Made by a program: the position numbers and the translations under genes. The notes beneath the pieces are model-generated. The model had not been told where the DNA came from. It did no database searches and saw only the letters and a program-made list of their open reading frames with translations. Below are positions 23,120 through 32,374 of a stretch of 39,417 nucleotides of DNA, piece by piece. Each line of letters opens with the position of its first letter. The stretch's first letter is position 1. Source of the stretch: Terriglobia bacterium (GTDB lineage Bacteria; Acidobacteriota; Terriglobia; Terriglobales; Acidobacteriaceae); contig JAVUPY010000091.1 of the NCBI GenBank assembly GCA_032252755.1, forward strand, positions 1-39,417, written 5' to 3'.

Positions 23120-24283
23120 TCACTCTGCAAGGAAGCTCAGAATTCTTGCGATGCCTTCCCTGCAGACGTCCTCTCGAGTAATCAGGCTCAGTACCAGGTA
23201 CCCCTCCGATACGAAGTCGAAGAAATGTCCCGGCTGCACCAGCACGTTTTCCTGCTCCAGCAATTGAATGGCAAGTTCTTCATCCGATCGGATAGCCGGC
23301 ACACGCAGCACGGCGTACCAGCCTCCCTCAACCTGCAAACGTTGGCACAGGCTCTGCTTGCGCAGTTGCCCATCCAGCGTGGCAAGATTCTCCTTCACTC
23401 TCGCCTTCAACTGCTGCTGAATCCCCTCGCGCATCGCCAGCATCTCCGGTAAGGCCCACTGCACTGGCGCATTAGGCGAGAGGTAAGTATCCGCAATCAC
23501 CTCCAGCCGCGCTGACGCCTCCTGCGCGACCGATTCCGGCCCGCTCAGCGCCATCCACGCCGACTTCATCTGCGGCAACCCGCTGATCTTCGACAACCCG
23601 CTCAAGGTGAGCGTCAAAGCCCCCCAACTTCCCGCAAACGAGAGTGGAGCGTCCCCACCAACTGAATAGTCCAGGAACACCTCATCCACAATGATGGCTA
23701 GGCCGCGCTCGTCGCAAATGCGATCCAACAGCCGCTTCTCTTCTTTCTTCACATATGATCCGGTCGGGTTATTCGGATGGACGACCAGGACTGCCCGCGT
23801 GTTCGAAGCCATCGCGCACTCGAGCGAATGGAAATCAATCTGCCATCCGTGATCGTAAATCAACTCATACGGAACCAGTTTCACGTCCTGCAAATCGGCG
23901 AGAAACTCGAATAACGGGTAGCTGGGTTGCGGAACGAGGACCTCGTCGCCGGGATCGCAGAGCAGGCGAAACACATATGTGTACGCCTCACTCGTGCTCA
24001 CGGTTAAAAAGATCTGCTCGGCCGAAACTTCGATTCCCTTCTCGGCGTAGTACCCGGCAACCGCCTTTCGCGCCGGCAGCAATCCTTTTGACGCCGGCTC
24101 ATAATCCAGCCCCCGCGGCGAGGCCAACGCCTTCAGCAGTCGTTCCGACTCATATTGCAACCCAACTTCGGTCGGATTAGACGCCGTCAGGTCCAGCAGT
24201 TCGCGCCCACTGGCGCGAAAGCGTTCGAGTGCTTCCGTATATTTGTTTTTCGTCAGCTTCCAATTCGTTCGGCGCGAGAACAT
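23120..24283 (-). CDS. PLP-dependent aminotransferase, class I/II
   Basis: The protein has 387 aa from ATG 24283 (AAGG upstream; an earlier TTG at 24319 is less likely). Fold-type I aminotransferase features: LTASNPTEVGL at 32-42 for substrate carboxylate binding, NNPTG at 171-175, a PLP-phosphate region TLSGLSKISGLPQMK with Schiff-base Lys232, and a C-terminal LRVPAIRSDEELAIQLLEQENVLVQPG. It resembles the aspartate/alanine transaminase-like family rather than a named enzyme. Substrate is not predictable. It is divergent from the formate dehydrogenase operon, with 125 bp between starts. Confidence 0.9.
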   Translation of the reverse strand: MFSRRTNWKLTKNKYTEALERFRASGRELLDLTASNPTEVGLQYESERLLKALASPRGLDYEPASKGLLPARKAVAGYYAEKGIEVSAEQIFLTVSTSEAYTYVFRLLCDPGDEVLVPQPSYPLFEFLADLQDVKLVPYELIYDHGWQIDFHSLECAMASNTRAVLVVHPNNPTGSYVKKEEKRLLDRICDERGLAIIVDEVFLDYSVGGDAPLSFAGSWGALTLTLSGLSKISGLPQMKSAWMALSGPESVAQEASARLEVIADTYLSPNAPVQWALPEMLAMREGIQQQLKARVKENLATLDGQLRKQSLCQRLQVEGGWYAVLRVPAIRSDEELAIQLLEQENVLVQPGHFFDFVSEGYLVLSLITREDVCREGIARILSFLAE

Positions 24284-24408
24284 GGCCTTGAATCTACAAG
24301 CTGCCGTTCGTCCGCGCAAACTTCAACCAGCAGCTCACGCATGGCAACCTAGCCGTCACTCCGCGTGTCTCAACCCCAGAGAGCGATCGCCCGAATCTTG
24401 GAGGCCCA

Positions 24409-27400
24409 ATGATTGGGGACCTGCTGAACCGCTGGCCTGTCGTCAAGCAGATCAAATCAGGCTCATGGCGCGGAACCGGAGAAGAAGCCATGAGCGATCA
24501 CACCAAGCAGCTTCTCCCCAAGCACTTCGACGCCGATGTCGCCCGGTCGATCTGTCCTTATTGCGGCGTTGGCTGCGGCCAGCTCGCGTTCCACAAAGAT
24601 GGCCAGCTCATCTCCATCGAAGGCGATCCGGCCTCGCCCATCTCCCGTGGCCGGCTTTGCCCCAAGGGCGCGGATACATTTGAACTGCACACGCATCCGC
24701 ACCGCCTGAAGAAAGTGCGCTATCGCCGCCCATATGCGACCGAGTGGGAGGAGATTCCACTCGAGCAGGCGATGGACATGGTTGCCGACCGCCTTTGGGA
24801 ATCCCGCGAGCGTACTTTCCAGGAAAAAGAAGATGGCGACTGGGTAATGCAGACCAAGAAGATCGCGCATCTCGGCGGCGCAACCCTCGACAACGAAGAG
24901 AACTACCTAATAAAGAAGTTATTTTCGGGTGGCCTCGGTATGGTGTGCATCTCCAACCAGGCCCGTATATGACACAGCTCTACCGTGCCCGGTCTGGGCA
25001 CATCGTTCGGACGCGGCGGCGCCACCACCGCGCAAACTGATCTCGCCAACGCCGACGCCATCCTCATCATGGGCTCCAACATGGCGGAGAACCACCCTGT
25101 CGGGTTCCAGTGGGTTATGGAGGCGCGTGAGAAGAACAACGCCACTATCATCCACGTCGACCCGCGATTCACTCGCACCTCGGCTATGGCCGATATGTGG
25201 GTGCCTCTGCGCGCCGGAACCGACATCCTTTTCCTCGGCGGCCTGATCAATTACGCCATTACGCACAACAAAATCTTCCGCGACTACGTTGTTCCCTACA
25301 CCAATGCTGGCGTCATCCTCCGGGATGATTTCAAGGACACTGAAGACCTCGGCGGCGTTTTTTCGGGCTGGAGCGGTAAAACCAAGAAATACAGTCCAGA
25401 AACCTGGCTCTATAAGGGTGAGCCGCGCAAGGAAGGCACACCTGCAATTCCCGGCCACTCTGAGTCAGGCGGAGGTCACGGCAAGGACCGCGGAGGTGAA
25501 GCCGGTAAGGTCAGTGAGTACGAGTTCGATGCCACGCTTCAGAATCCCCGCTGCGTTTTCCAGGTGTTGAAGCGCCATTTCTCCCGTTACACGCCGGAGA
25601 TGATCGAGCGCCATGCCGGTCTTCCCAAGGACAAGTTCTTGAAGGTTGCCGAGGCCTTTACCTCTGCATCCGGCCCAGACAAGACCGCCGCCATCTGCTA
25701 CGCCGTTGGCTGGACGCAACACTCCAAGGGCGTTCAAATCATTAGGACAGCGGCAATTCTTCAACTATTACTTGGGAACATCGGGCGTCCTGGCGGCGGC
25801 ATACTTGCCCTCCGCGGACACGCGTCCATCCAGGGTTCCACCGATATTCCGACCCTCTATGACATCCTCCCCGGCTATCTGCCCATGCCGTTCTTCGAGG
25901 CAGATTCGAAAACGTTCGAGAACTACATTAACAAGCACCGCGCAAACAAGGGCCTGTGGTGGCACTTTGAAGACTACTTCGTCAGCCTCATGAAGGCCTG
26001 GTATGGCGAGCACGCGCAGAAGGAGAACAACTGGTGCTTCGATCTCCTGCCCCGTGTCACCGGTGACCATTCGCACTTCGGCTATTGGCTCGACATGCAG
26101 GACGGCAAGATGGAAGGCCTCTTCGTCATGGGCCAGAACCCGGCCGTCGGGGCTTCCAACGGGCGACTCGAACGTACAGCGTTGTCCAAGCTCAAATGGC
26201 TGGTTGTCCGAGACATGGTGGAAACCGAGACCGCCTCATTCTGGTACAACTCACCGGAAGTCGAGCGCGGCGAACTGAATTCCAAGGACATCGCCACAGA
26301 GGTTTTCCTTTTCCCAGCCGCCGGCAGCGCGGAGAAAGAAGGCACTTTCACCAACACGCAGCGGCTATTGCAATATCGCGAAAAGGCCGTGAATCCACCA
26401 GGCGACGCCCGCAGCGAAACTTGGTTCATGTATCACCTTGGAAAGCGCCTCAAGAAGAAAGCCGTTGGAAAAATCGGCGTCCGCTACGAACCCATCCAAA
26501 AGCTTCAGTGGAATTACACGACGCATGGTCTTCACGAGGAGCCCAGCGTTTCTCAAATCCTTCAGGAGATCAATGGCCGCGATCTGAACACTGGCGAGTT
26601 GCTCCCGAGCTACAAAAAGCTGGAAGCCGACGGCAGCACTGCCTGCGGATGTTGGATCTACTCCGGCGTCTTTCCTAAGGACTTGGAGAACAAGGCGCAC
26701 AAGCGCGAACCCGTTGGCTACCTTGGCCACGGCTGGGGCTTCAGCTGGCCAAACGACGTTCGCATCCTATATAACCGCGCCTCCGCCCGTCCTGACGGGA
26801 AGCCCTGGAGCGAGCGCAAAAAGCTCGTCTGGTGGGATGAAGAAAAATCAGAGTGGACCGGGCTCGACACACCCGATTTCGAGAAGAAGATCCGCCCGGA
26901 TTACAAGCCCAGCAAAGAAGCTACAGGGTCGGAAGCAATCCCCGGCGATAAGCCGTTCATCTTGCATCCTGACGGCATGGGCTGGCTTTTTGTTACCAGT
27001 GGTCTCAAGGACGGACCGCTCCCCGTTCACTACGAGCCGCTCGAATCGTTGTTCCCTAATGTGCTCTACCCGGAGTACGACAATAATCCTGCCGCGAAAA
27101 AGAAAGAGCGGCCTGACAATCCGTACTCGCAACCTTCCGACGCCCGCTTCCCTTACGTCCTCACGACCTATCGCCTGACCGAGCATCACACCGCCGGCGG
27201 AATGTCACGCTCGCTGGGGCATCTTTCCGAACTGCAGCCTGAGCTTTTCTGCGAGGTCTCGCCCGAACTCGCCGGCACTCTCGGCCTCGAGCACGGCGGT
27301 TGGGCCTGTATCTACACTCCTCGATCCATCATTGAAGCGCGCGTAATGGTGACCGCACGCATGCGGCCACTCTGGGTAGAAGGCCGCACGGTTCACCAGG

Positions 27401-27597
27401 TCGGACTTCCCTATCACTGGGGATACAACGGCCTTGCTCTCGGCGATGTCGTGAACGATCTGCTCGTCATCTCGGAGGAGCCCAACGTGCGCATTATGGA
27501 AACCAAGGCCCTCGTCTGCGATATCGTCCCTGGCCGGCGTGAAGCTGGTGCCAAAGCACTGGAGCAATGGAAATCACACATGAGAGAGGCCGTATGA
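24409..27597 (+). CDS. fdhA: Selenocysteine-containing formate dehydrogenase, catalytic subunit
   Basis: The product has 1062 aa, read through an in-frame UGA at 24970-24972 as Sec188. Upstream residues end VCISNQARI and downstream begin HSSTVPGLGTSFGRG, matching the E. coli FdnG context (NQARV-U-HGPTVASLAPTFGRG). A SECIS hairpin follows. The N-terminal 4Fe-4S motif is Cys49, Cys52, Cys56 and Cys84 (CPYCGVGC, LCPKG). The rest matches FdnG closely: GWTQHSKGVQIIRTAAILQL, ENNWCFDLLP, and LPYHWGYNG at the end, all parts of the bis-MGD molybdopterin oxidoreductase. ATG 24409 has GGAGG upstream; ATG 24490 is possible. No twin-arginine signal is visible, unlike FdnG. It oxidises formate to CO2. It overlaps fdhB by 4 bp. 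Confidence 0.93.
24970..25008 (+). promoter_or_regulatory. Bacterial SECIS element
   Basis: GTGCCC (24985-24990), loop GGTCT (24991-24995) and GGGCAC (24996-25001) form a hairpin whose loop lies 18 bases after the UGA. Loop sequence and distance equal those of the E. coli fdhF SECIS, so SelB can bind here and direct selenocysteine insertion. Confidence 0.92.
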
Positions 27598-28376
27598 CCA
27601 CGACCGCATTTCTCACCGACTCGACTCTCTGCATCGGCTGTAAAGCCTGCGAGGTCGCCTGCAAGGAATGGAATGGCATCTCCGACGACGGCCTGAACTT
27701 CACCGGTTTTAGCTACGACAACACAGGCGCCGTCGGCCACTCCACATGGCGACACGTTAAGTTCATCGAAGCCATGCCCATTCCGGGCGAAGGCGGCAAT
27801 GCTCCCGACGTCGCATCCTGGGCGTTCTCGTCCGACGTCTGCAAGCACTGCGAAGTCGCCGGATGCCTCGAGGCCTGCCCCACCGGCGCGATCGTGCGCA
27901 CCGAATTCGGCGGAGTCTTCGTTCAGCCGGACGTTTGCAACGGCTGCGCCTACTGTGTCGTCTCCTGCCCATTCGGCGTTGTTCAGAAAAATAAGGATGA
28001 CGGTCGTGCATTCAAATGCACCTTCTGCTACGACCGCCAGAAGATTGGGCTTCCGCCTGCATGCGCAAAAGCCTGCCCAACAGAATCGATCAAGTTCGGC
28101 GAAATTAACGAACTTCGACTCGCCGGGCAGGAGCGTGTCCGTGAACTGCGCTCGCGCGGAATGGAAGACGCCGAGTTTTACGATCCCACGGAAACCAGCG
28201 TCAAGGGCACGCACGCATTCTTCATCACGCGCGGCGATCCCAAGCAGTACAACCTGCCGCCGCAACCGGAAGTCCCCACAACTTATCTACGTTCCGGGTG
28301 GATGTCCTCGGCACTCGCAGCCGGGGTACTCGCCGTAGGAAGCCTGATCGCATTCCTGGGGAGTGGCCGGCCATGA
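27594..28376 (+). CDS. fdhB: Formate dehydrogenase iron-sulfur subunit
   Basis: The protein has 260 aa from ATG 27594, which overlaps the fdhA stop as ATGA; AGAGAGG is upstream. It carries four 4Fe-4S cysteine clusters in ferredoxin-like order: CIGCKACEVACKEW (about 17-30), CKHCEVAGCLEACP, CNGCAYCVVSCPFG and CTFCYDRQKIGLPPACAKAC. A single C-terminal hydrophobic segment (SSALAAGVLAVGSLIAFLG) anchors it to the membrane, as in FdnH. It passes electrons from FdhA to the membrane subunit encoded next, which starts 4 bp before its stop. Confidence 0.93.
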   Translation: MTTTAFLTDSTLCIGCKACEVACKEWNGISDDGLNFTGFSYDNTGAVGHSTWRHVKFIEAMPIPGEGGNAPDVASWAFSSDVCKHCEVAGCLEACPTGAIVRTEFGGVFVQPDVCNGCAYCVVSCPFGVVQKNKDDGRAFKCTFCYDRQKIGLPPACAKACPTESIKFGEINELRLAGQERVRELRSRGMEDAEFYDPTETSVKGTHAFFITRGDPKQYNLPPQPEVPTTYLRSGWMSSALAAGVLAVGSLIAFLGSGRP

Positions 28377-29491
28377 GCGATCCCCTCCTCAATCTCCCAA
28401 ACGAGTACGCGCAGCAGGGCTGGCACGCCGATCGGGAAGCACGGCTCCTCGAAATTCGCAAGCGCGCGGAAGAGTTCGGCGAAGTCACTGAGAAGGGCGT
28501 CATTCCCGCTGGCGCTCCTTTTCCGATTGCGTCACCGAGTACCGGATACTACGGCATCCCTCTTCTGAAGCAGCCGCAATGGAATCCGGGAATTCCCGTC
28601 TACTTTTTCGTTGGCGGAGCCGCTGGCGCGTCAGCCGTGATCGGCGCGATGGCCCACTTGACTGGTCGTGACGACAAAGTTGCTCGCGATGCTCGCCTCG
28701 TCGCGGCCGCCGGTGCTGCCGTATCCGGCGCACTGCTCGTAGCCGATCTTGGCCGGCCTTCGCGCTTCCTTAACATGCTGCGAATGTTCAAGCCGCAGAG
28801 TCCTATGTCCATGGGCGCCTGGATACTCGCGGGCTTCGGAACTTTCTCCGGTGCCGCCGCCGTCGCGCAAATCCTCGCGGATCGTTTCGCCTTCGGACCA
28901 TTCCGCATCATTGGTAATGTCGCCGAAGGATTCTCGGCGCTCTTCGGCCTACCCTTCTCCAACTACACCGGCGTGCTCATCGGCGCTACCGTCATTCCCG
29001 TGTGGAATCACAACGTCCGGACCCTGCCATTTCACTTTGGGATGTCCGGCATGAACGCCGGCGTCTCGGTGCTCGAGCTTCTCGGCAATGACACCTCGCC
29101 CGCGCTGAACCGTATCGGAATTATCTCCGCCGCCGCGGAAATCTATGAAGGCGTTGAACTCGAACGCAAGCGCGACCCGATCGTCAACGAACCGTTGAAG
29201 CACGGCGTCAGCGGTTGGATCACGCGTGCCGGCGGAATTCTCTCCGGCCCCGTGCCTCTCGTCCTCCGCGTCGCCGCCGAAGCCATGGGCGTTCGCCGCT
29301 CCCGCCAGCTTCGCCGCGCCGCCGCCGTCTCCAGCATCGCCGGATCGCTGCTCACGCGAATCGGTTGGCTCCGCGCCGGCCACGCGTCCGCAAAAGATTG
29401 GCGGCTGCCACTCCAGGTGAAAGCTCAGCCGCGCTTGCGCGAAATGCAATCTAAACCCGAATACCCGCATCTCCGCAAAACCGGCTCGTAG
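28373..29491 (+). CDS. nrfD: NrfD-type integral membrane subunit of formate dehydrogenase
   Basis: The protein has 372 aa from ATG 28373, overlapping the fdhB stop (ATGA). It contains YGIPLLKQPQWNPGIPVYFF, then several transmembrane helices, GADLGRPSRFLNMLRMF-type and MSMGAWILAGFG motifs typical of the NrfD/PsrC/DmsC family. Such subunits contact the quinone pool without heme, replacing the cytochrome b of FdnI. The N-terminal ~60 residues are soluble. The complex thus probably couples formate oxidation to menaquinone or ubiquinone reduction. The C-terminus is Arg-rich and cytosolic. Confidence 0.9.
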   Translation: MSDPLLNLPNEYAQQGWHADREARLLEIRKRAEEFGEVTEKGVIPAGAPFPIASPSTGYYGIPLLKQPQWNPGIPVYFFVGGAAGASAVIGAMAHLTGRDDKVARDARLVAAAGAAVSGALLVADLGRPSRFLNMLRMFKPQSPMSMGAWILAGFGTFSGAAAVAQILADRFAFGPFRIIGNVAEGFSALFGLPFSNYTGVLIGATVIPVWNHNVRTLPFHFGMSGMNAGVSVLELLGNDTSPALNRIGIISAAAEIYEGVELERKRDPIVNEPLKHGVSGWITRAGGILSGPVPLVLRVAAEAMGVRRSRQLRRAAAVSSIAGSLLTRIGWLRAGHASAKDWRLPLQVKAQPRLREMQSKPEYPHLRKTGS

Positions 29492-29508
29492 CTCGTCACT
29501 GTCTGGAG

Positions 29509-29530
29509 GGGCAGGTGACCTCGCCTGCCC
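29509..29530 (+). terminator. Hairpin after the formate dehydrogenase operon
   Basis: GGGCAGG (29509-29515) pairs with CCTGCCC (29524-29530) around TGACCTCG. It is followed by GAGCTTTACTTT rather than a clean T-run, so termination would be partial. Confidence 0.55.
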
Positions 29531-29599
29531 GAGCTTTACTTTCGACGAAAGAGTTTTAGTGGCGCTGGCAACGGCTGTCCCATCCGCTAAAATCTCTGA

Positions 29600-30109
29600 A
29601 TGCCGTTCTCCATCCGCCCCGCCGTAACCCCCGAGGACTTCGATATCGCCCGCACAATGTTCAGGGAGTACCAGGCCTCGATCGACACCGATCTTTGCTT
29701 CCAAAGCTTCGAGCAGGAACTCGCGGGACTACCCGGCAAGTACGCGCCCCCGCGTGGCACCCTTCTTATCGCGTGGATGGATAGCGAGGACCAAACGCAA
29801 ATTCCCGCAGGCGTGATCGCCATGCGCCCACTCGCCGACGACATCTGCGAGATGAAGCGCCTTTACGTCCGCCCCATCGCCCGCGGACACAATCTGGGAC
29901 GCCGCCTCATCGAGCATCTGATCAAAACCGCTCGCTCGGCCGGCTACCGCAAAATGCGCCTCGATACCCTGACCGACAAAATGGCCCGCGCTATTACCCT
30001 TTACCGCGCCTTCGGCTTCTACGACATCGCACCTTACTTCGATAGTCCATTGCCCAACGAACTCTTTCTCGAACTCGACCTTGAATCGGCTGCCACCGCC
30101 CAACCATAA
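29600..30109 (+). CDS. GNAT-family N-acetyltransferase
   Basis: The protein has 169 aa with a GNAT fold: N-terminal IRPAVTPEDFDIARTMFREY, core strand MKRLYVRPIARGHNLGRRLI containing the acetyl-CoA loop (R-x-x-G-x-x-L variant ARGHNLG), then YRKMRLDTLTDKMARAITLY and RAFGFYDIAPYF. The acceptor amine cannot be told. It lies 108 bp after nrfD, separated by a hairpin, and convergent with the threonine dehydratase gene. Confidence 0.85.
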   Translation: MPFSIRPAVTPEDFDIARTMFREYQASIDTDLCFQSFEQELAGLPGKYAPPRGTLLIAWMDSEDQTQIPAGVIAMRPLADDICEMKRLYVRPIARGHNLGRRLIEHLIKTARSAGYRKMRLDTLTDKMARAITLYRAFGFYDIAPYFDSPLPNELFLELDLESAATAQP

Positions 30110-30158
30110 TCGTTTTTCGTCTTTTACCTTTGCGGTTTTTCCCTTCCCGTTTGCGTTT

Positions 30159-31367
30159 TTACTCGATCCGCTCGAACTGATACCGCTTCTCTTTTAACGC
30201 CGTAACTAACTCATGTACATGCTCCGCCCCACGCGTTTCCATGGTGAGATCGATCGCGGTATTTCCTAAATCCACTCCGAAGTAAGTCCGATCGTAAGCA
30301 GTCTGGACGATATTCGCCCGATGCTCCGCCAGCACGCCCGTCAAGTTGTGAAGCGCACCAGGATAATCCGGCAGATGGATTCTCAGCCGCACCATCCGAC
30401 CGTCTTCTGCCAAGCCGCGCTCGATGATCCGCGACAGAATCGAAACGTCGAGATTCCCGCCGCTGATCACCACTCCGACATTCTTTCCCATCACCGCTAA
30501 CTTTCTGTGCAGCAGTGCCGCGACCGGAGCCGCTCCCGCACCCTCGACCAGCGTCTTTTCCCGTTCGAGTAACAGCAGAATCGCCGCTGCGATCTCGTCC
30601 TCGTCGACGGTCACGATGTCGTCCACGTACCGCTGCACCATCTCGAACGTACGTTCGCCCGCGCGCCGCACCGCAATTCCATCAGCGAGCGTCGACGAAA
30701 CGGGCAGCGTCACTGGTCCACCTTTCCGTACGGCTTCCCGCATCGAAGGCAGCCTGGCCGTCTGCACGCCGATTACACGCACCTTCGGATTCGCCTCTTT
30801 GATCGCGCACGCCACTCCGCTGATCATCCCGCCGCCACCGATTGAGGCGATCAGGACATCAATTTCTGGTACCTGCTCCATCAATTCGAACCCGAGCGTT
30901 CCCTGTCCCGCCATGACCGCATCGTCATCGAACGGATGCACGAACGTACGCCCAGACTCCGTGCACCGGCGCAGCGCCTCTTCGCAGGCTTCATCGTAAT
31001 TCGCGCCATGAAGGATCACCTCTCCGCCGAACCGCCGCGTCGCCATGACCTTGATCAGTGGCGTCGCCATCGGCATCACGATCTGTGCTGAGATCCCGCG
31101 CTGCGTCGCGTGGTAAGAAATGGCCTGCGCATGATTTCCTGCCGAGGCCGCTATCAGGCCACACAAACGCTCGTCCGCCGAGAGCGTCAGAATCTTGTTC
31201 AGCGCCCCGCGCTCCTTGTACGACCCGGTCATCTGCAGGTTCTCGTACTTGAGCCATACGCGGCTCTCCGTCATTTGTGACAACGCGCTCGACTTCGCGC
31301 ACCGCGACACCAGCACCGAACTCCCGATTCGTTCCCGCGCCGCTTTTACATCACCGACTGTGATCAT
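30159..31367 (-). CDS. ilvA: Threonine dehydratase (threonine ammonia-lyase) with ACT domain
   Basis: The protein has 402 aa and deaminates threonine to 2-oxobutyrate, the first step of isoleucine synthesis. PLP Lys51 is in MTGSYKERGA, the phosphate region is SAGNHAQ at 75-81, and the glycine-rich IASIGGGGMISGVAC loop lies near 171. Residues about 325-402 form one ACT regulatory domain (RLRIHLPDYPGALHNLTGV, then RGAEHVHELVTALKEK). The single ACT domain resembles the TdcB-like branch with a regulatory tail, and could also serve threonine catabolism. Upstream lies a leader with a terminator-like hairpin at 31441-31474. Confidence 0.92.
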   Translation of the reverse strand: MITVGDVKAARERIGSSVLVSRCAKSSALSQMTESRVWLKYENLQMTGSYKERGALNKILTLSADERLCGLIAASAGNHAQAISYHATQRGISAQIVMPMATPLIKVMATRRFGGEVILHGANYDEACEEALRRCTESGRTFVHPFDDDAVMAGQGTLGFELMEQVPEIDVLIASIGGGGMISGVACAIKEANPKVRVIGVQTARLPSMREAVRKGGPVTLPVSSTLADGIAVRRAGERTFEMVQRYVDDIVTVDEDEIAAAILLLLEREKTLVEGAGAAPVAALLHRKLAVMGKNVGVVISGGNLDVSILSRIIERGLAEDGRMVRLRIHLPDYPGALHNLTGVLAEHRANIVQTAYDRTYFGVDLGNTAIDLTMETRGAEHVHELVTALKEKRYQFERIE

Positions 31368-31440
31368 CCGTTCTTTGACCTCGGTGGACCAGGTTCACAC
31401 TCTGCTGCTGACGGTTAACCAGGGTCCTTTCCCCAATTGA

Positions 31441-31474
31441 AAAGCCACCACTCGTCTCGGCGGGTGGTGGCTTT
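31441..31474. promoter_or_regulatory. Terminator-like hairpin in the ilvA leader
   Basis: AAAGCCACCAC (31441-31451) pairs with GTGGTGGCTTT (31464-31474). On the minus strand TTTTCAATT follows. It lies 74 bp before the ilvA start, with no gene ending nearby, so it may attenuate ilvA. The rest of the gap 31475-31781 contains no gene I can support. Confidence 0.5.
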
Positions 31475-31781
31475 CTTACGTAGATCTTTCGCCCGGCCCG
31501 CCTATGGAGCGATGGCAATAATCCGAATAATCGCGAGGGCGGATTTCCGGATGAACACACGACCGTAACTCGCCGCTGGTTCCAGCGAAATTGCCGGCCT
31601 TGAGAACATGTTCATCATGGCGTTCGTCATTCATACAGGGAAGCAGACCTGATGGTCAAGTTACTAGTACTAATGCGCTATTAGCCGCCTCACAACGGTG
31701 TCCGCGCGTTTGGAAGAATCGGCCCGTTGACTCCCCGGCCCAACGGCAGTACGCTTCCCCTGTCGTGGGGAGGCGACTGCC

Positions 31782-32267
31782 ATGATTCCACGTGTCTTCT
31801 TTGGATTGGTTCTGCTGGTTCTTCTTCTCTCGTCCCAAGCCTTCTCGCAAGCCACTGTCGAATCGGGACTCGCCAATTCTGCCGCCGGCAATGCGGCTGC
31901 AAAAACCGGCTCCGCGCTCGGCAATGCTCTCAGCAACGCTTTCGACAAGAGCACACAGAAATTATCTAATGCCACAGAGGCTCCCGCGCAACCGAACCCA
32001 ACACCCGTGACGACAACAGTTCCGCCCGCAGGCACGAACACTGCAACTGCGACGAACACGCCCCACGCACCGCTGCCGGCCCGTGACGCCGCTGTTGTCC
32101 AGTTCTCCGTTCAAGACGTCGGAACCAGTTGTCCTCCCGCAAAAGACTGGACCCAGGCTGACAACCAGCCTTCAGCAGACAACAAGCTCACGGTTTGCTC
32201 GCTTCATGCTTCCTCTGGGCCGTTCCCAAAAACCAAGTACAAACCGGTGGTAGATATAAAGTTCTAA
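31782..32267 (+). CDS. Small secreted protein of unknown function
   Basis: The protein has 161 aa with a signal peptide (IPRVFFGLVLLVLLLSSQAF, cleavage near AFSQA). The mature part is Ala/Asn/Ser/Thr-rich and low-complexity (ANSAAGNAAAKTGSALGNAL, then TPVTTTVPPAGTNTATATN), followed by a more ordered end, DVGTSCPPAKDWTQADN with two cysteines (a second in LTVCSLH) and VVDIKF at the C-terminus. No family is recognised. It is probably exported. It is not obviously linked to the following operon. Confidence 0.7.
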   Translation: MIPRVFFGLVLLVLLLSSQAFSQATVESGLANSAAGNAAAKTGSALGNALSNAFDKSTQKLSNATEAPAQPNPTPVTTTVPPAGTNTATATNTPHAPLPARDAAVVQFSVQDVGTSCPPAKDWTQADNQPSADNKLTVCSLHASSGPFPKTKYKPVVDIKF

Positions 32268-32374
32268 CTGCGTGATAGTGCCGTTGAATCACATCCCCCT
32301 GCTTCCCCCGTCACTGACGCCGATTTCTGTGCCTGCTTAACTATTCGCAAACTGTTTACTTTCAGGAGGTCATT

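Noticed and set aside
24985-27597. A second, separate molybdopterin oxidoreductase gene
   Set aside because: It is the continuation of the formate dehydrogenase past a selenocysteine UGA; no start signal exists at 24985 and the SECIS hairpin explains read-through.
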